NCBI GenBank assembly: GCA_900537185.1
Contig: LS999828.1
Span: forward strand, 498,706-562,705
DNA from: Cytophagales bacterium Alg240-R148
GTDB lineage: Bacteria > Bacteroidota > Bacteroidia > Cytophagales > Cyclobacteriaceae
Direction of reading: 5' to 3'
Length of the DNA stretch: 64,000 nucleotides
Position 1 is the first letter of the stretch; every line of letters begins with the position of its first letter. Shown in pieces: positions 23,687 through 32,825 of this stretch. Made by a program: the position numbers and the translations under genes. The notes under the pieces were generated by a model. That model was not told where the DNA came from, did no database searches, and saw only the letters and a program-made list of their open reading frames with translations.

Positions 23687-25849
23687 CTATTCGTTTTCTG
23701 TTTCGTCTTTAATTTTAATATCTGTTCCCAACCTTTGGAGGTAGGCAATCAAAGCAATAATCTCTTTGTCTTGGTATTTTTGAACCGCTGCATCATCAAA
23801 GCCTACCAACTCTTCTTTTAAACTAGAAGTGATTTGTAAAGCTTGGTTTTTTAAGTCTTCAACAGCAATTTCTTCGTACCTGTCTTGGTAGGGTACTCCC
23901 AAGGTTCTCATGGCGCTAATTTTCCCAGGAACCGATGCCATGTCAATGTCTTGGGTATACAACCAAGGGTAAGGTGGCATAATACTTTTATCTGATATTT
24001 TATCAGGCACCCGCATGTGCTCAAAATGCCAGCCATTGTTGTATTTTTTTCCTACTCTATGCAAATCAGGACCTGTGCGTTTAGAACCCCATAAAAACGG
24101 GTGGTCATAAACATATTCTCCTGCTTTTGAGTATTCCATATCCACCTGATCGTAGCGCACCACTTCGTGTCTTAATGGCCGAATCATTTGAGAATGACAA
24201 TTAACACATCCTTCTCTAATATAAATATCTCTTCCATGTAGTTCTAATGGCGTATAAGGTTGTACGCTTGTTATGGTAGGTATATTCTCTTTAATTAAAA
24301 AAGTAGGAACTAACTCGAAAACCCCACCAATCAATATGGCTACAAAAGCCAATACTGTAAAAATCACTGGTTTTCTTTCCAGAACACCATGCCAATGACC
24401 ACCTGTCACTTCTTTTTTCTCTAATGCAGGAGCCTCTGCAGCTTCATTGGCTATAAATGAACCTGACTTCGCAGTTTTTATCAAGTTATAAGACATGAGC
24501 AATGCACCAGCCAAATACAACAGCCCTCCAAACGCACGCAACATGTACATTGGCAAAATGGCTATTACAGTATCTAAGAAATTAGTAAATACCAATAAGC
24601 CTTCGCTGTCAAATTTTTTCCACATAAAATATTGCACAACACCAGCAGCATACAAAGGCAAAGCGTATACAACTATTCCGAGCGTGCCCAACCAAAAATG
24701 GGTGTTGGCCAAACTTTTTGAATGCAGCTTGGTACCCCACATTCTTGGAACCAACCAATACAACATTCCAAAAATCATAAACCCATTCCATCCCAATCCG
24801 CCTACGTGTACGTGGGCTACAATCCAATCGGTATAATGGGCAAAAGCATTCACATTTTTCAACGACAACAATGGCCCTTCTAACGTTGCCATACCATATG
24901 CCGTAACGGCTACTACCATAAATTTCAATACGGGCTCTTCTGTAACTTTGTCCCAAGCACCTCTTAAGGTCAACAAGCCATTCAACATACCACCCCATGA
25001 AGGAGCGATAAGCATGATACTAAATGCTGTACCCAATGATTGCGCCCAATCCGGTAAAGAGGTATATAATAAATGGTGGGGGCCTGCCCAGATGTAAATA
25101 AATATCAAGGACCAAAAATGAAGAATCGACAATCTATAGGAATAAACTGGTCTGTTGGCAGCTTTTGGTAAGAAGTAGTACATAATCCCTAAAAAAGGCG
25201 TAGTCAAGAAAAATGCAACAGCGTTGTGACCGTACCACCATTGTACCAATGCATCCTGCACACCGGCATACCAGCTATAACTTTTAAACATTGAAACAGG
25301 AAGTTCAAACGAATTCACAACATGCAATACTGCCACGGTAACAAAGGTTGCAATGTAAAACCATATGGCTACATACATGTGTCGTTCTCTCCTTTTTATA
25401 ATGGTTCCAATCATGTTGGTACCAAACACTACCCAAATTAACGTAATGGCTATATCAATTGGCCATTCCAATTCTGCATATTCTTTAGAGGTAGTTAATC
25501 CCAAAGGAAGGGTTATGGCTGCTGCCAAAATAATAGACTGCCATCCCCAGAAGTGGATCCAACTGAGCAAATCCGAAAACATTCTTGTTTTAAGCAAGCG
25601 TTGCATAGAATAATACACACCTGCAAACATCGCATTTCCAACAAATGCAAAAATTATGGCATTGGTATGCAGTGGTCTAATCCGACCAAATGTAGTATAC
25701 TGAATGCCAAAATTGGCTTCCGGATAAAAAAGCTGTACCGCCAGTGTTAATCCGACCAGCATTCCCACCAGTCCGAAAATTACCGTGGCAATGATGAAAT
25801 ACTTGACAACTTTATTGTCATAGTTGAATTTTTCAAGCTCCATATTCAA
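23687..25849 (-). CDS. ccoN: cbb3 oxidase CcoN-CcoO fusion
   Basis: The protein has 720 residues. The first 470 or so are the catalytic subunit CcoN: WIHFWGWQ, HNAVAFFLTTPFLG, GPHHLLYTSLPDW and HVHVGGLGWNG contain the heme and copper His ligands. After a linker and a membrane anchor (VIFTVLAFVAILIGGVFEL), the rest is the monoheme cytochrome subunit CcoO with CVNCHSQMIRPL and MPPYPWL. This is the high-affinity terminal oxidase for microaerobic respiration. The ccoI and ccoS genes are not in the window. No TGA-N6-TCA site lies in the 181 nt upstream. Confidence 0.95.
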   Translation of the reverse strand: MNMELEKFNYDNKVVKYFIIATVIFGLVGMLVGLTLAVQLFYPEANFGIQYTTFGRIRPLHTNAIIFAFVGNAMFAGVYYSMQRLLKTRMFSDLLSWIHFWGWQSIILAAAITLPLGLTTSKEYAELEWPIDIAITLIWVVFGTNMIGTIIKRRERHMYVAIWFYIATFVTVAVLHVVNSFELPVSMFKSYSWYAGVQDALVQWWYGHNAVAFFLTTPFLGIMYYFLPKAANRPVYSYRLSILHFWSLIFIYIWAGPHHLLYTSLPDWAQSLGTAFSIMLIAPSWGGMLNGLLTLRGAWDKVTEEPVLKFMVVAVTAYGMATLEGPLLSLKNVNAFAHYTDWIVAHVHVGGLGWNGFMIFGMLYWLVPRMWGTKLHSKSLANTHFWLGTLGIVVYALPLYAAGVVQYFMWKKFDSEGLLVFTNFLDTVIAILPMYMLRAFGGLLYLAGALLMSYNLIKTAKSGSFIANEAAEAPALEKKEVTGGHWHGVLERKPVIFTVLAFVAILIGGVFELVPTFLIKENIPTITSVQPYTPLELHGRDIYIREGCVNCHSQMIRPLRHEVVRYDQVDMEYSKAGEYVYDHPFLWGSKRTGPDLHRVGKKYNNGWHFEHMRVPDKISDKSIMPPYPWLYTQDIDMASVPGKISAMRTLGVPYQDRYEEIAVEDLKNQALQITSSLKEELVGFDDAAVQKYQDKEIIALIAYLQRLGTDIKIKDETENE

Positions 25850-26030
25850 TGGTTTATTTTAAGGTTTAATCAAATGCAATTGTTGAAAAAGAGAACGTGG
25901 GAAAACATAAAAAAACCCTGCCAACCAAATACTTTTATTCAATTGGGGGTTGTTTTGTAGGTTAATGCATCCTGGTATGCCTCTTCTTTTAAATTTATAA
26001 ATTATATTCTAAATCTACCTACTAGTTGAT

Positions 26031-26327
26031 TTATTTTATTATCAACATTTTAAAAGCGGTTAAGGCCTCTACACTATGCTTTTCGTTCGCTGGAAAAATA
26101 ATATAGTCGTTGGGTTTCATGTGCATCGTATGGTCGTTGATTTTAACCTCCGCTTCCCCGCTAATACCCACTACCAACACATCTACTGGTGCCGAATGGG
26201 GTTTTAATCCATGCCCTCTAGGAAAATTAACCAAAGACACCCGCTTATTCTGATCATCTAAAATAGACAGGTTGGCTATTTTTGCCATATCAAATGCACC
26301 ACAATCGATCAGGTTTTTCATTTTCAT
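26031..26327 (-). CDS. Cupin domain protein
   Basis: A 98-residue single-domain cupin: RGHGLKPHSAPVDVLVVGISGEAEV, then MKPNDYIIFPANEKHSVEALT, which carries the metal-binding His residues. It begins one base after the hemN stop, so it is in the hemN transcript and probably shares its oxygen-dependent control. The ligand is unknown. Confidence 0.88.
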   Translation of the reverse strand: MKMKNLIDCGAFDMAKIANLSILDDQNKRVSLVNFPRGHGLKPHSAPVDVLVVGISGEAEVKINDHTMHMKPNDYIIFPANEKHSVEALTAFKMLIIK

Positions 26328-27677
26328 TTATATGGATTTACTAAATATTTTATCGCCTTTTTTACCCACCTGCATCCGCGCATCAAAAACAGAACAAACA
26401 TTCCTTAAAAAAGCCATCCCAGATTTTGTTAGCTGTAGCAGTTTGTTATTCAGCGTTACAATCCCTTCTTTTTGCATGGCGTAAAGCTGCACCCATTGCG
26501 CTTCTTTGATCTGTATTTTGTTATTGGAAAGATCCAATACCCCCTTGCATGCGACATCCAAAATAGCCTTTTTAGTATGCAAATCGCTATCCGTCATCCA
26601 ATGTCCTTTGAAGGTGGCTATTCCTTGCTTAGCAACTGCTTCCTTGTAATCTTCTACTTTTTTTTCATTTTGAGCATAGGCATACTTAGCATCGCTAATA
26701 GAAGAAGCACCCAAACCTAACAGCAACTCTGTGCCAGTAGTGGTATACCCCATAAAATTTCTGTGCAGTGATTTATTTTGAGCCGCTATATACAAAGCAT
26801 CCCCTTCTAATGAGAAATGGTCCATTCCAATATCTCGGTACCCCTTCTCACTTAAAAGCTGTTTTCCTTTCTCGTAGAGTTTTCGCTTGTAATCGTCATC
26901 GGGAAGATCCACTTCTGTATAAGCCCTTTGACCAGGTCTAAGCCAAGGTACATGGGCATAAGAATAAAAAGCTATTCTGTCTGGCTTTAGTGCCAATGTT
27001 TTTTCTATCGTATCTGCAACAGAGGCTACTGTCTGGAAAGGCAATCCATAAACCAAATCAAAATTGATGGATTCATACCCGATTTCCCTCGCCCATTTTG
27101 TTGCATTGATAACATTTTCTAGCGGTTGCACCCTGTTGATTGTAGTTTGTACTTTTTCGTTAAGGTCCTGAATCCCATAGCTCACTCTTCTAAACCCAAC
27201 CGCAAACAAAGCAGCTAAATGCTCCTTAGTTGTATTATTAGGATGCCCTTCAAAACTAAATTCGTGATCTGGATGGATGGTGGCATGTTCCATCAATGCC
27301 TCAATTAGATACCGCAGGTTCTCAGGCGAAAAAAAGGTAGGCGTTCCACCACCAAGATGTAATTCTCTTATAATTGGGCGTTCCGGAAACATTTGTATAT
27401 AATGTTTCCATTCTGCAATAATACTGTCCATATACCCTTGTTCCACACTGTGGTTTTTGGTTATTCTCGTATTACAAGCGCAATAAGTGCAGAGACTTTC
27501 ACAATATGGAAGGTGGATGTATAGACTAATGCCCTTCTTAGAATTACTTTCATTGAAACACTTTACAACCGCCTGCTCCCATTTGGTGCTTGTAAAGTTA
27601 GATTGGTCCCAATAGGGTACCGTTGGGTAACTTGTATACCTCGGTACTGGTATGTTGTATTTCTTTATTAAGTCCAT
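26328..27677 (-). CDS. hemN: Oxygen-independent coproporphyrinogen III oxidase
   Basis: The protein has 449 residues. Radical SAM motif CxxxCxxC at Cys59, Cys63 and Cys66 (PYCESLCTYCACN) includes the extra Cys of HemN. GGGTPTF, LVYGLPFQT and the C-terminal HemN domain with GMDHFSLEGD follow. It converts coproporphyrinogen III to protoporphyrinogen IX without oxygen, supplying heme for cbb3, cytochrome c and other enzymes in this region. A pair of FNR-like sites lies about 60 bp upstream of the start. The cupin gene follows directly. Confidence 0.96.
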   Translation of the reverse strand: MDLIKKYNIPVPRYTSYPTVPYWDQSNFTSTKWEQAVVKCFNESNSKKGISLYIHLPYCESLCTYCACNTRITKNHSVEQGYMDSIIAEWKHYIQMFPERPIIRELHLGGGTPTFFSPENLRYLIEALMEHATIHPDHEFSFEGHPNNTTKEHLAALFAVGFRRVSYGIQDLNEKVQTTINRVQPLENVINATKWAREIGYESINFDLVYGLPFQTVASVADTIEKTLALKPDRIAFYSYAHVPWLRPGQRAYTEVDLPDDDYKRKLYEKGKQLLSEKGYRDIGMDHFSLEGDALYIAAQNKSLHRNFMGYTTTGTELLLGLGASSISDAKYAYAQNEKKVEDYKEAVAKQGIATFKGHWMTDSDLHTKKAILDVACKGVLDLSNNKIQIKEAQWVQLYAMQKEGIVTLNNKLLQLTKSGMAFLRNVCSVFDARMQVGKKGDKIFSKSI

Positions 27678-27699
27678 TCCTTTATGCCTTTTTCAGATG

Positions 27700-27764
27700 T
27701 AAAAATGGCAACAAAGCAGGATTTTTCAGATGACCACAATCAAGCTAAAACCTGATTAAAGTCA
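27700..27764 (-). promoter_or_regulatory. Paired FNR-type sites and promoter of hemN
   Basis: Two TGA-N6-TCA palindromes lie 22 bp apart: TGACCACAATCA (27731-27742) and TGATTAAAGTCA (27753-27764). A minus-strand -7-like element CATTTTTA (27707-27700) starts 29.5 bp from the centre of the nearer site. The predicted transcript starts near 27695, giving an 18-nt leader, and the sites would be centred near -41.5 and -63.5, as for a class II FNR activator. Confidence 0.7.
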
Positions 27765-28934
27765 GCTTTTTAAAACCACCTTATAAAACCACCATACAAA
27801 TACGATTGGAAAACCTATAGAAGCATAGAATAAAAGCCCATAATAGGAAAAAGCAATTTGAAAGTAATAGGCCAAAATAAAAGGAACAACCAACAACAAT
27901 TCAGTGGCTACTAATAAAAAAATAAACGATAGTTTTGACCACCTAGAGAAGTTTACTTTTAACATTCTTTGGGATTCATAAACCAAGTACAAGGTAAAAA
28001 CGCCTAAAAACACTAAGTGCAAATATGCTATGGTTATTGGGTGGGCTTCCACCTGCATCTTCACTACCCACGGCAACGCTCCTATCGATTGAACTGCAAT
28101 TTTTAGAACAATGGCTACGAGAATAGTAACCAGTAATAAGTTGTCTTTCAAGTGTTTTATATTACTTAAAAGCTGCACCTTAAATTTTTTAAATATTAAA
28201 TAATAGGCCACCACTTGCAGCACAACGGCCACTCCACCAGCGGCATACATTAATACACTACCATATGCCCACAAAAAAGACAATGCAGCGCCCAATATTG
28301 TAGCAACTACCAACAGTGCAATAGATTTTTTAAGTTGATTGCCCTCCGTAGTTCCTATAGTTGAATGTACCCCTACTCCAAGGGCAAAAAAAGTAAAACA
28401 TCCGTTGTATAAAAAATGAAGATAAAAATAAATAGCACAATAATATAAATCAGATTTGGCCATGTCCATGGCAATGATTGGCCCCAATGCCAAAGGGCCT
28501 GCGCCCGAAACCAACATAAACACCCACCCCCATTGAAGAAGCAAATGGGAGCTTCCTTTTTTTAATCGGGTCGTTCTAAAAAACACCACCATTAAAAAAA
28601 CGGAAACAACAATATGAAGAGTGGAAAAAAATATGGAATACAGTGCATAACCTTGAATTGGAAATGCCACCAGCATACCCAAAATACTAATTTGCAATAC
28701 CAAAACACCCCATTTCCAATATTTATTGGATTGCAATTCTTGGTATAGATTGGTTATCAGCCATAAAAACCCATTGAAAAGCCAGCCAAGCAACATAACA
28801 TGGGAATGGGCATGCAACAAAAATTGATAGTTCACACCGGTGTCCACCACAAAACTTCCCCTCAGAACAACTCCCAATACCGATGCTATTAATAAAAAAA
28901 GGTAGGACCATTTTATCAGATTATCACTTCTCAA
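27762..28934 (-). CDS. Multi-pass membrane protein, heme-copper-oxidase-like
   Basis: The protein has 390 residues and about 11-12 membrane segments. Its second segment reads LLHAHSHVMLLGWLFNG, and later ones include FYLHFLYNGCFTFFALGVG and IAYLHLVFLGVFTLYL. The spaced His residues recall the first helices of heme-copper oxidase subunit I and of NnrS-type heme proteins, but the full ligand set is not clear. I recall similar proteins beside denitrification genes in Bacteroidota. Function unknown; a heme or copper role is inferred from sequence and neighbours. Confidence 0.6.
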   Translation of the reverse strand: MRSDNLIKWSYLFLLIASVLGVVLRGSFVVDTGVNYQFLLHAHSHVMLLGWLFNGFLWLITNLYQELQSNKYWKWGVLVLQISILGMLVAFPIQGYALYSIFFSTLHIVVSVFLMVVFFRTTRLKKGSSHLLLQWGWVFMLVSGAGPLALGPIIAMDMAKSDLYYCAIYFYLHFLYNGCFTFFALGVGVHSTIGTTEGNQLKKSIALLVVATILGAALSFLWAYGSVLMYAAGGVAVVLQVVAYYLIFKKFKVQLLSNIKHLKDNLLLVTILVAIVLKIAVQSIGALPWVVKMQVEAHPITIAYLHLVFLGVFTLYLVYESQRMLKVNFSRWSKLSFIFLLVATELLLVVPFILAYYFQIAFSYYGLLFYASIGFPIVFVWWFYKVVLKS

Positions 28935-29104
28935 ACCTCTGTTAATTTTTTCTTTCTATTTGATTTTTTTCAATAAAAAAGCCCTCATTGTCGCTCAAAA
29001 AAATTATATTAATAAGAAGCGTAACATATTTGGCTCTAATGGGAGGCAAAATATGAAATTAATTACTCCCAATAGCATCATTAAAAAAATAAATAGCACA
29101 GGTT

Positions 29105-29479
29105 ATGAAAAATGCAGTGAGTTGGTTTGAAATCCCAGTGAATGACATCAAAAGAGCCAAGGCTTTTTATGAAGGAATATTGAGCATAGACATGTTGGAC
29201 CTCGAACTCGAAAACAACTTGAAAATGGCAATATTTCCATCAGAAGAAAGCGGTATTGGTGGTGCGCTTTGCGAACACCACGATTTTTACAAGCCTGTTT
29301 TCGAAGGGTCCATGGTATATTTAAATGCCAACCCCGACTTGTCTTCTGTTGTTAGTAAAATTGAAGAACAAGGAGGTAAAATAATCATCCCTAAAACACA
29401 AATCTCAGAAAACTTCGGGTATATGGCTGTCTTTATTGATTGTGAAGGCAATAGAGTCGCACTCCACTCAAACAAATAA
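29105..29479 (+). CDS. VOC family protein
   Basis: A 124-residue protein with the vicinal oxygen chelate fold: WFEIPVNDIKRAKAFYEGIL at the start, a GGALCEHH segment, and VFIDCEGNRVALHS at the end, where the Glu of a typical metal site would lie. Related proteins include glyoxalases and many of unknown function. It stands alone, 170 nt from the divergent membrane protein gene. Confidence 0.88.
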   Translation: MKNAVSWFEIPVNDIKRAKAFYEGILSIDMLDLELENNLKMAIFPSEESGIGGALCEHHDFYKPVFEGSMVYLNANPDLSSVVSKIEEQGGKIIIPKTQISENFGYMAVFIDCEGNRVALHSNK

Positions 29480-29726
29480 ACCCACAATAAGGTACACGAA
29501 TAGGATTATAGATTGGATTTAATAATTTATCTATCAATGATTGGATTTAAGTACAATTAAACCCTTTACCGCATGCGCTTAGCAAATAAAAATACATAGC
29601 AATTGAAAAAATGCAATAAATTTAAAGTAATATTCCAATTTTTATTACATCAAACTACAAAACAAGATTTTACACTTGACATTCGTTTTTGTTCAAAAAA
29701 CTCATTTTTTGTAAATTCCGAATGAC

Positions 29727-30308
29727 ATGGTAATCGATTGCAAAGAATTCATATTGAGGGAGCCAAACCCAGGAGATGTTTCGGACATGACCCTTTTGGC
29801 GAACAATAGAAATATTTGGCTCAACTTAAGAAATCACTTTCCTCACCCCTACGATGAGGGGCATGCCCGACAGTTTATTCTAAGCTGTATGAAAAAACCT
29901 ATCCAAACGATTTTCGCTATTGAAATGGAGTACAAAATCATAGGTGTTATTGGACTTTTTATACAAGAGGATGTATATAGCAAATCTGCAGAATTGGGCT
30001 ATTGGCTGGGAGAGCCTTTTTGGAACAAAGGCATCATGAGCAAAGCAATTCCAGCCATTAGAGACTTTGGGTTGAACGCTTTGAACTTAGAAAGAATTCA
30101 TGCTGGAGTATACGAATATAATGAGGCCTCTATGCGAGTATTAGAAAAATCCGGATTTGTAAAAGAAGGAATAGCACGCAATGCTGTAGTAAAAAATAAC
30201 CGACTAGTAAACGAACACATTTACTCTATTCTAAAGTCTGATGTGGTGCCTTGCGCAAAAAAAGAAAAAGCATCAAAATTGCAAAAACAAGTATTGACAA
30301 TGAATTGA
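29727..30308 (+). CDS. GNAT family N-acetyltransferase (RimJ/RimL-like)
   Basis: A 193-residue protein. The RimJ-type acetyltransferase domain covers residues 5-165: FILREPNPGDVSDM, GYWLGEPFWNKGIMSKAIPAI (acetyl-CoA region) and NEASMRVLEKSGFVKEGIAR. The substrate is unknown. The last 83 nt overlap, in convergent orientation, the end of the NnrS-like gene; the C-terminal 27 residues, beyond the GNAT fold, are Lys-rich and are encoded by the overlap. The 247 nt upstream hold no gene. Confidence 0.9.
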   Translation: MVIDCKEFILREPNPGDVSDMTLLANNRNIWLNLRNHFPHPYDEGHARQFILSCMKKPIQTIFAIEMEYKIIGVIGLFIQEDVYSKSAELGYWLGEPFWNKGIMSKAIPAIRDFGLNALNLERIHAGVYEYNEASMRVLEKSGFVKEGIARNAVVKNNRLVNEHIYSILKSDVVPCAKKEKASKLQKQVLTMN

Positions 30309-31299
30309 ACATGGAGGCCCATTGTTTGGAGTACCCCCAAACCAATACATTGGATAGTACCCGCCATAACAACGAAACATTGATTAAAATATAAGGCAAA
30401 TACAACATTTTATGGAATGGTTTGGATTGCCTTCCTATTATAGATGGAAATACAATAGGCCCATGTGCAAAGACCATCATCATTACAAACCCAATGAAAA
30501 AAGTATGAACCCCTATGTCCAGTGCTCCAGGTAATTCTGCCCCCCACCCCATAAAAACAGCAGCCAACAAAAGCCAAACATAACCAACTACCAACCCCAC
30601 AGCTACATATTTTTTTAATCCTGTCTTTTTCAAGTTGAGCACTACAGGGTCGAACCGCAACAACCACAAAGCAATACCTCCTATTGACAACGACAGCAAG
30701 GTGCTTCCAACAGAATGGTGGAAAGGAAGAAACAATGCTACCACTGCAAAAAAGCTCAGAAGATAGACAATAGCTTTATGGGCAATGGCGATTGGAAGAA
30801 ACTGGGTCATATCTACCCTTTCACTCACAATGGTGAGCAACAAAAACACCATCCAAAAAGGAATTGCAACCAAAAAGTTACTTGCAACCCAGGTCATTGC
30901 GGTTCCTCCCGCCCAACAGGCACTTCCAATGGCCATCATCCAATAGTGTCCATTTCGATGCGTTTTCATTAAGTATATGTTGATCCCAGTTAATGCCAAA
31001 GAGCAAAACAAAACCACTAAAAGCACTGCTTCCAAATTACTCTGAAAAACAAAAAACAAGGAGAAAATATTGGCGCTAGGAATAATATAAAGGATGGGCC
31101 TATTTAGAGCGGCAACTCTTTCTATTAAAATTAAGGTACCTAGAAAGCAACTAGTCATCACTAGCGAATGAAAGCCAGTAAGTTCAAACAAACTCAAAGA
31201 CCAACCAGTTCTTATTAATCCCAATACCAGCCCAACAAAAAGGGCAAAAGCAGCACTTATAATAGACAATGCCCTTGCCCATTGGTGTATTTTTAACAT
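30226..31299 (-). CDS. NnrS-like membrane protein of the nos cluster
   Basis: The protein has 357 residues with about 12 membrane segments. Near residue 270 it has IGVHTFFIGFVMMMVFAHGPIVFP, where the two spaced His residues resemble the NnrS family, a heme-copper membrane protein linked to nitric oxide stress in denitrifiers. Sequence similarity is weak, so the family call rests partly on position: it starts one base after nosY. Last gene of the nos operon, overlapping the GNAT gene at its 3' end. Confidence 0.6.
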   Translation of the reverse strand: MLKIHQWARALSIISAAFALFVGLVLGLIRTGWSLSLFELTGFHSLVMTSCFLGTLILIERVAALNRPILYIIPSANIFSLFFVFQSNLEAVLLVVLFCSLALTGINIYLMKTHRNGHYWMMAIGSACWAGGTAMTWVASNFLVAIPFWMVFLLLTIVSERVDMTQFLPIAIAHKAIVYLLSFFAVVALFLPFHHSVGSTLLSLSIGGIALWLLRFDPVVLNLKKTGLKKYVAVGLVVGYVWLLLAAVFMGWGAELPGALDIGVHTFFIGFVMMMVFAHGPIVFPSIIGRQSKPFHKMLYLPYILINVSLLWRVLSNVLVWGYSKQWASMFNSLSILVFAILMLFLFLRKAPHQTLE

Positions 31300-31300
31300 A

Positions 31301-32083
31301 CTAAAAATCTTTTCTTTTGGCAGCCCTTAACATCATAAATATTGGAGAAATTACCCAAATTACCGCTGCTCCGGTTATCAATAAGATGCCTACATAAGAA
31401 CCAAAAAACTTATTAAAAACCGCTCCCGTATATCCGAACAACAAAGAAACATCCAATTGAAGCATGATCAGTACCCTGCTAAAATCTATAGGGTTTAACA
31501 GGGTAGCTGCAATCGAAAATTTTTCTAATGGATAGGATTCAAACACCAATAAGGACAACAAAAATATCCCATCGTATAAAATAGCAAAGAACAGCCATAG
31601 CAAAATGGCTTTTCCAAACCCTTTGATTTTATTTTCATTTGCTGTAGCCACCCAAAAAGCCAATGCGCAAAAGATCAAAACCAATGCAGATCCAGCAAAC
31701 ATCAAAGTCAAGAAGTTAACTACTGCGTCAGAGACCAACACGCCATAAAGCAAAAATGGCACACCCAACCCTAGTACAAAGCTAATCACAAGAGACAGAG
31801 AAAGGCCCAAATATTGCCCAAGAAAATAATCTTTGCGCTTAATAGGCTGTGCCAGTAACAATTCCGAAAAATCCCTGGAATTGTAGTAGTACATAATTCC
31901 CAACATGATCCCTACCAAGGGGTTGATAAACAAGATTATGTTCATCAAGCTAACAATTGCTCTGGACAAATCGTTGCTCATGTACAGCAAGCCAAAAGTG
32001 ACAGCCATATAAAACAGACCCAGAATAAAACTCCATTTGCTTCTGATCAGGTCCTGAAAACTATATTTGAATATTTTAAGCAT
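31301..32083 (-). CDS. nosY: NosY ABC permease
   Basis: A 260-residue protein from the chosen ATG (MLKIFKYSFQDLIRSKWSF), with about six membrane segments and the NosY/ABC-2 pattern (YYNSRDFSELLLAQPIKRKDYFLGQYLGL). An upstream in-frame ATG would extend it by 16 unlikely residues into nosF. It forms an ABC complex with NosF and works with NosD and NosL to deliver copper or sulfur for the CuZ site of NosZ. It overlaps nosF by 8 nt. Confidence 0.9.
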   Translation of the reverse strand: MLKIFKYSFQDLIRSKWSFILGLFYMAVTFGLLYMSNDLSRAIVSLMNIILFINPLVGIMLGIMYYYNSRDFSELLLAQPIKRKDYFLGQYLGLSLSLVISFVLGLGVPFLLYGVLVSDAVVNFLTLMFAGSALVLIFCALAFWVATANENKIKGFGKAILLWLFFAILYDGIFLLSLLVFESYPLEKFSIAATLLNPIDFSRVLIMLQLDVSLLFGYTGAVFNKFFGSYVGILLITGAAVIWVISPIFMMLRAAKRKDF

Positions 32084-32825
32084 AATGCGAGGTGATTTTG
32101 CTATCGTCTGAATCAATATTGGAAATACCATGCTCCATAATGGCCGCCATGGAGCGTTCTAGATTGTCTTGGCCTGTTTTCTGAAATAAATGATCCAAGG
32201 TTCCTTGAAAAAAAACTTTACCTTCTAAAAGGAACACAATTTGGTCGCTAATTTCTTCAACCAACCCGGTAATATGGGTGGTAAGTAAGATCAACTTGCC
32301 CTTGTCTTTCTCTTCTTGAATCAACTCTTTTAACTTCAACAATGTTACGGGATCCAGCCCAACTGTGGGCTCATCCAATACAATCACCGGGTTATCATGC
32401 ATGAATGCCAATACCGCATTCACTTTTTGTCGCGTTCCTCCCGATAGGTTTTTTAGAGGGACATCCAAGTAAGAACCCAAGTCAAACCTGTTTACCAATG
32501 CTATTTCATCGGCTGGTTGTTGTCGAATATCATGGATCATTGCTATAATTTCCCTGACTTTTAGGTTTTCTGGAAACCGTGCAATTTGAGGCATGTAATT
32601 GATTTTCTTTCTGTAAAGGTCTTGTTTTAAAATCTCTTCGCCGTCCATCAAAATGGTTCCTTTGTCTGGAACAACCAAACCCAACAAAATTTTCATTAAG
32701 GTAGTCTTTCCAGAACCGTTGGGTCCTAAAACACTCCATATACCACCTTTTTCCAAATCAAGATTTAAGTCTTCGAACACAACGTGTTTCCCAAAAGATT
32801 TATATATATGTTTGAAAGTTATCAT
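32076..32825 (-). CDS. nosF: NosF ABC ATPase
   Basis: A 249-residue ABC ATPase: Walker A in GPNGSGKTTLMK, signature LSGGTRQKVNAVLAF, Walker B in VIVLDEPTVGLDP, and the switch His in LLTTHITGLVEE. The gene overlaps nosD by 4 nt upstream and nosY downstream. It powers the NosFY complex of CuZ maturation. Confidence 0.95.
   Translation of the reverse strand: MITFKHIYKSFGKHVVFEDLNLDLEKGGIWSVLGPNGSGKTTLMKILLGLVVPDKGTILMDGEEILKQDLYRKKINYMPQIARFPENLKVREIIAMIHDIRQQPADEIALVNRFDLGSYLDVPLKNLSGGTRQKVNAVLAFMHDNPVIVLDEPTVGLDPVTLLKLKELIQEEKDKGKLILLTTHITGLVEEISDQIVFLLEGKVFFQGTLDHLFQKTGQDNLERSMAAIMEHGISNIDSDDSKITSHYA

Noticed and set aside
26025-26046. GTTGAT-N10-ATCAAC inverted repeat upstream of ccoNO
   Set aside because: The halves look like FNR half-sites, but the spacer is 10 nt instead of 4 and it overlaps the cupin stop codon; a weak hairpin is as likely.
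28960-28973. FNR-like sequence TTGATTTTTTTCAA upstream of the heme-copper-like gene
   Set aside because: It falls in a T-run, has no partner at 22 bp and no -7 element at 29.5 bp in either direction, and lies too close to the start codon.
29511-29550. Twelve-bp direct repeat GATTGGATTTAA, two copies 28 bp apart
   Set aside because: Only two copies in AT-rich intergenic DNA, no further structure and no link to a gene.
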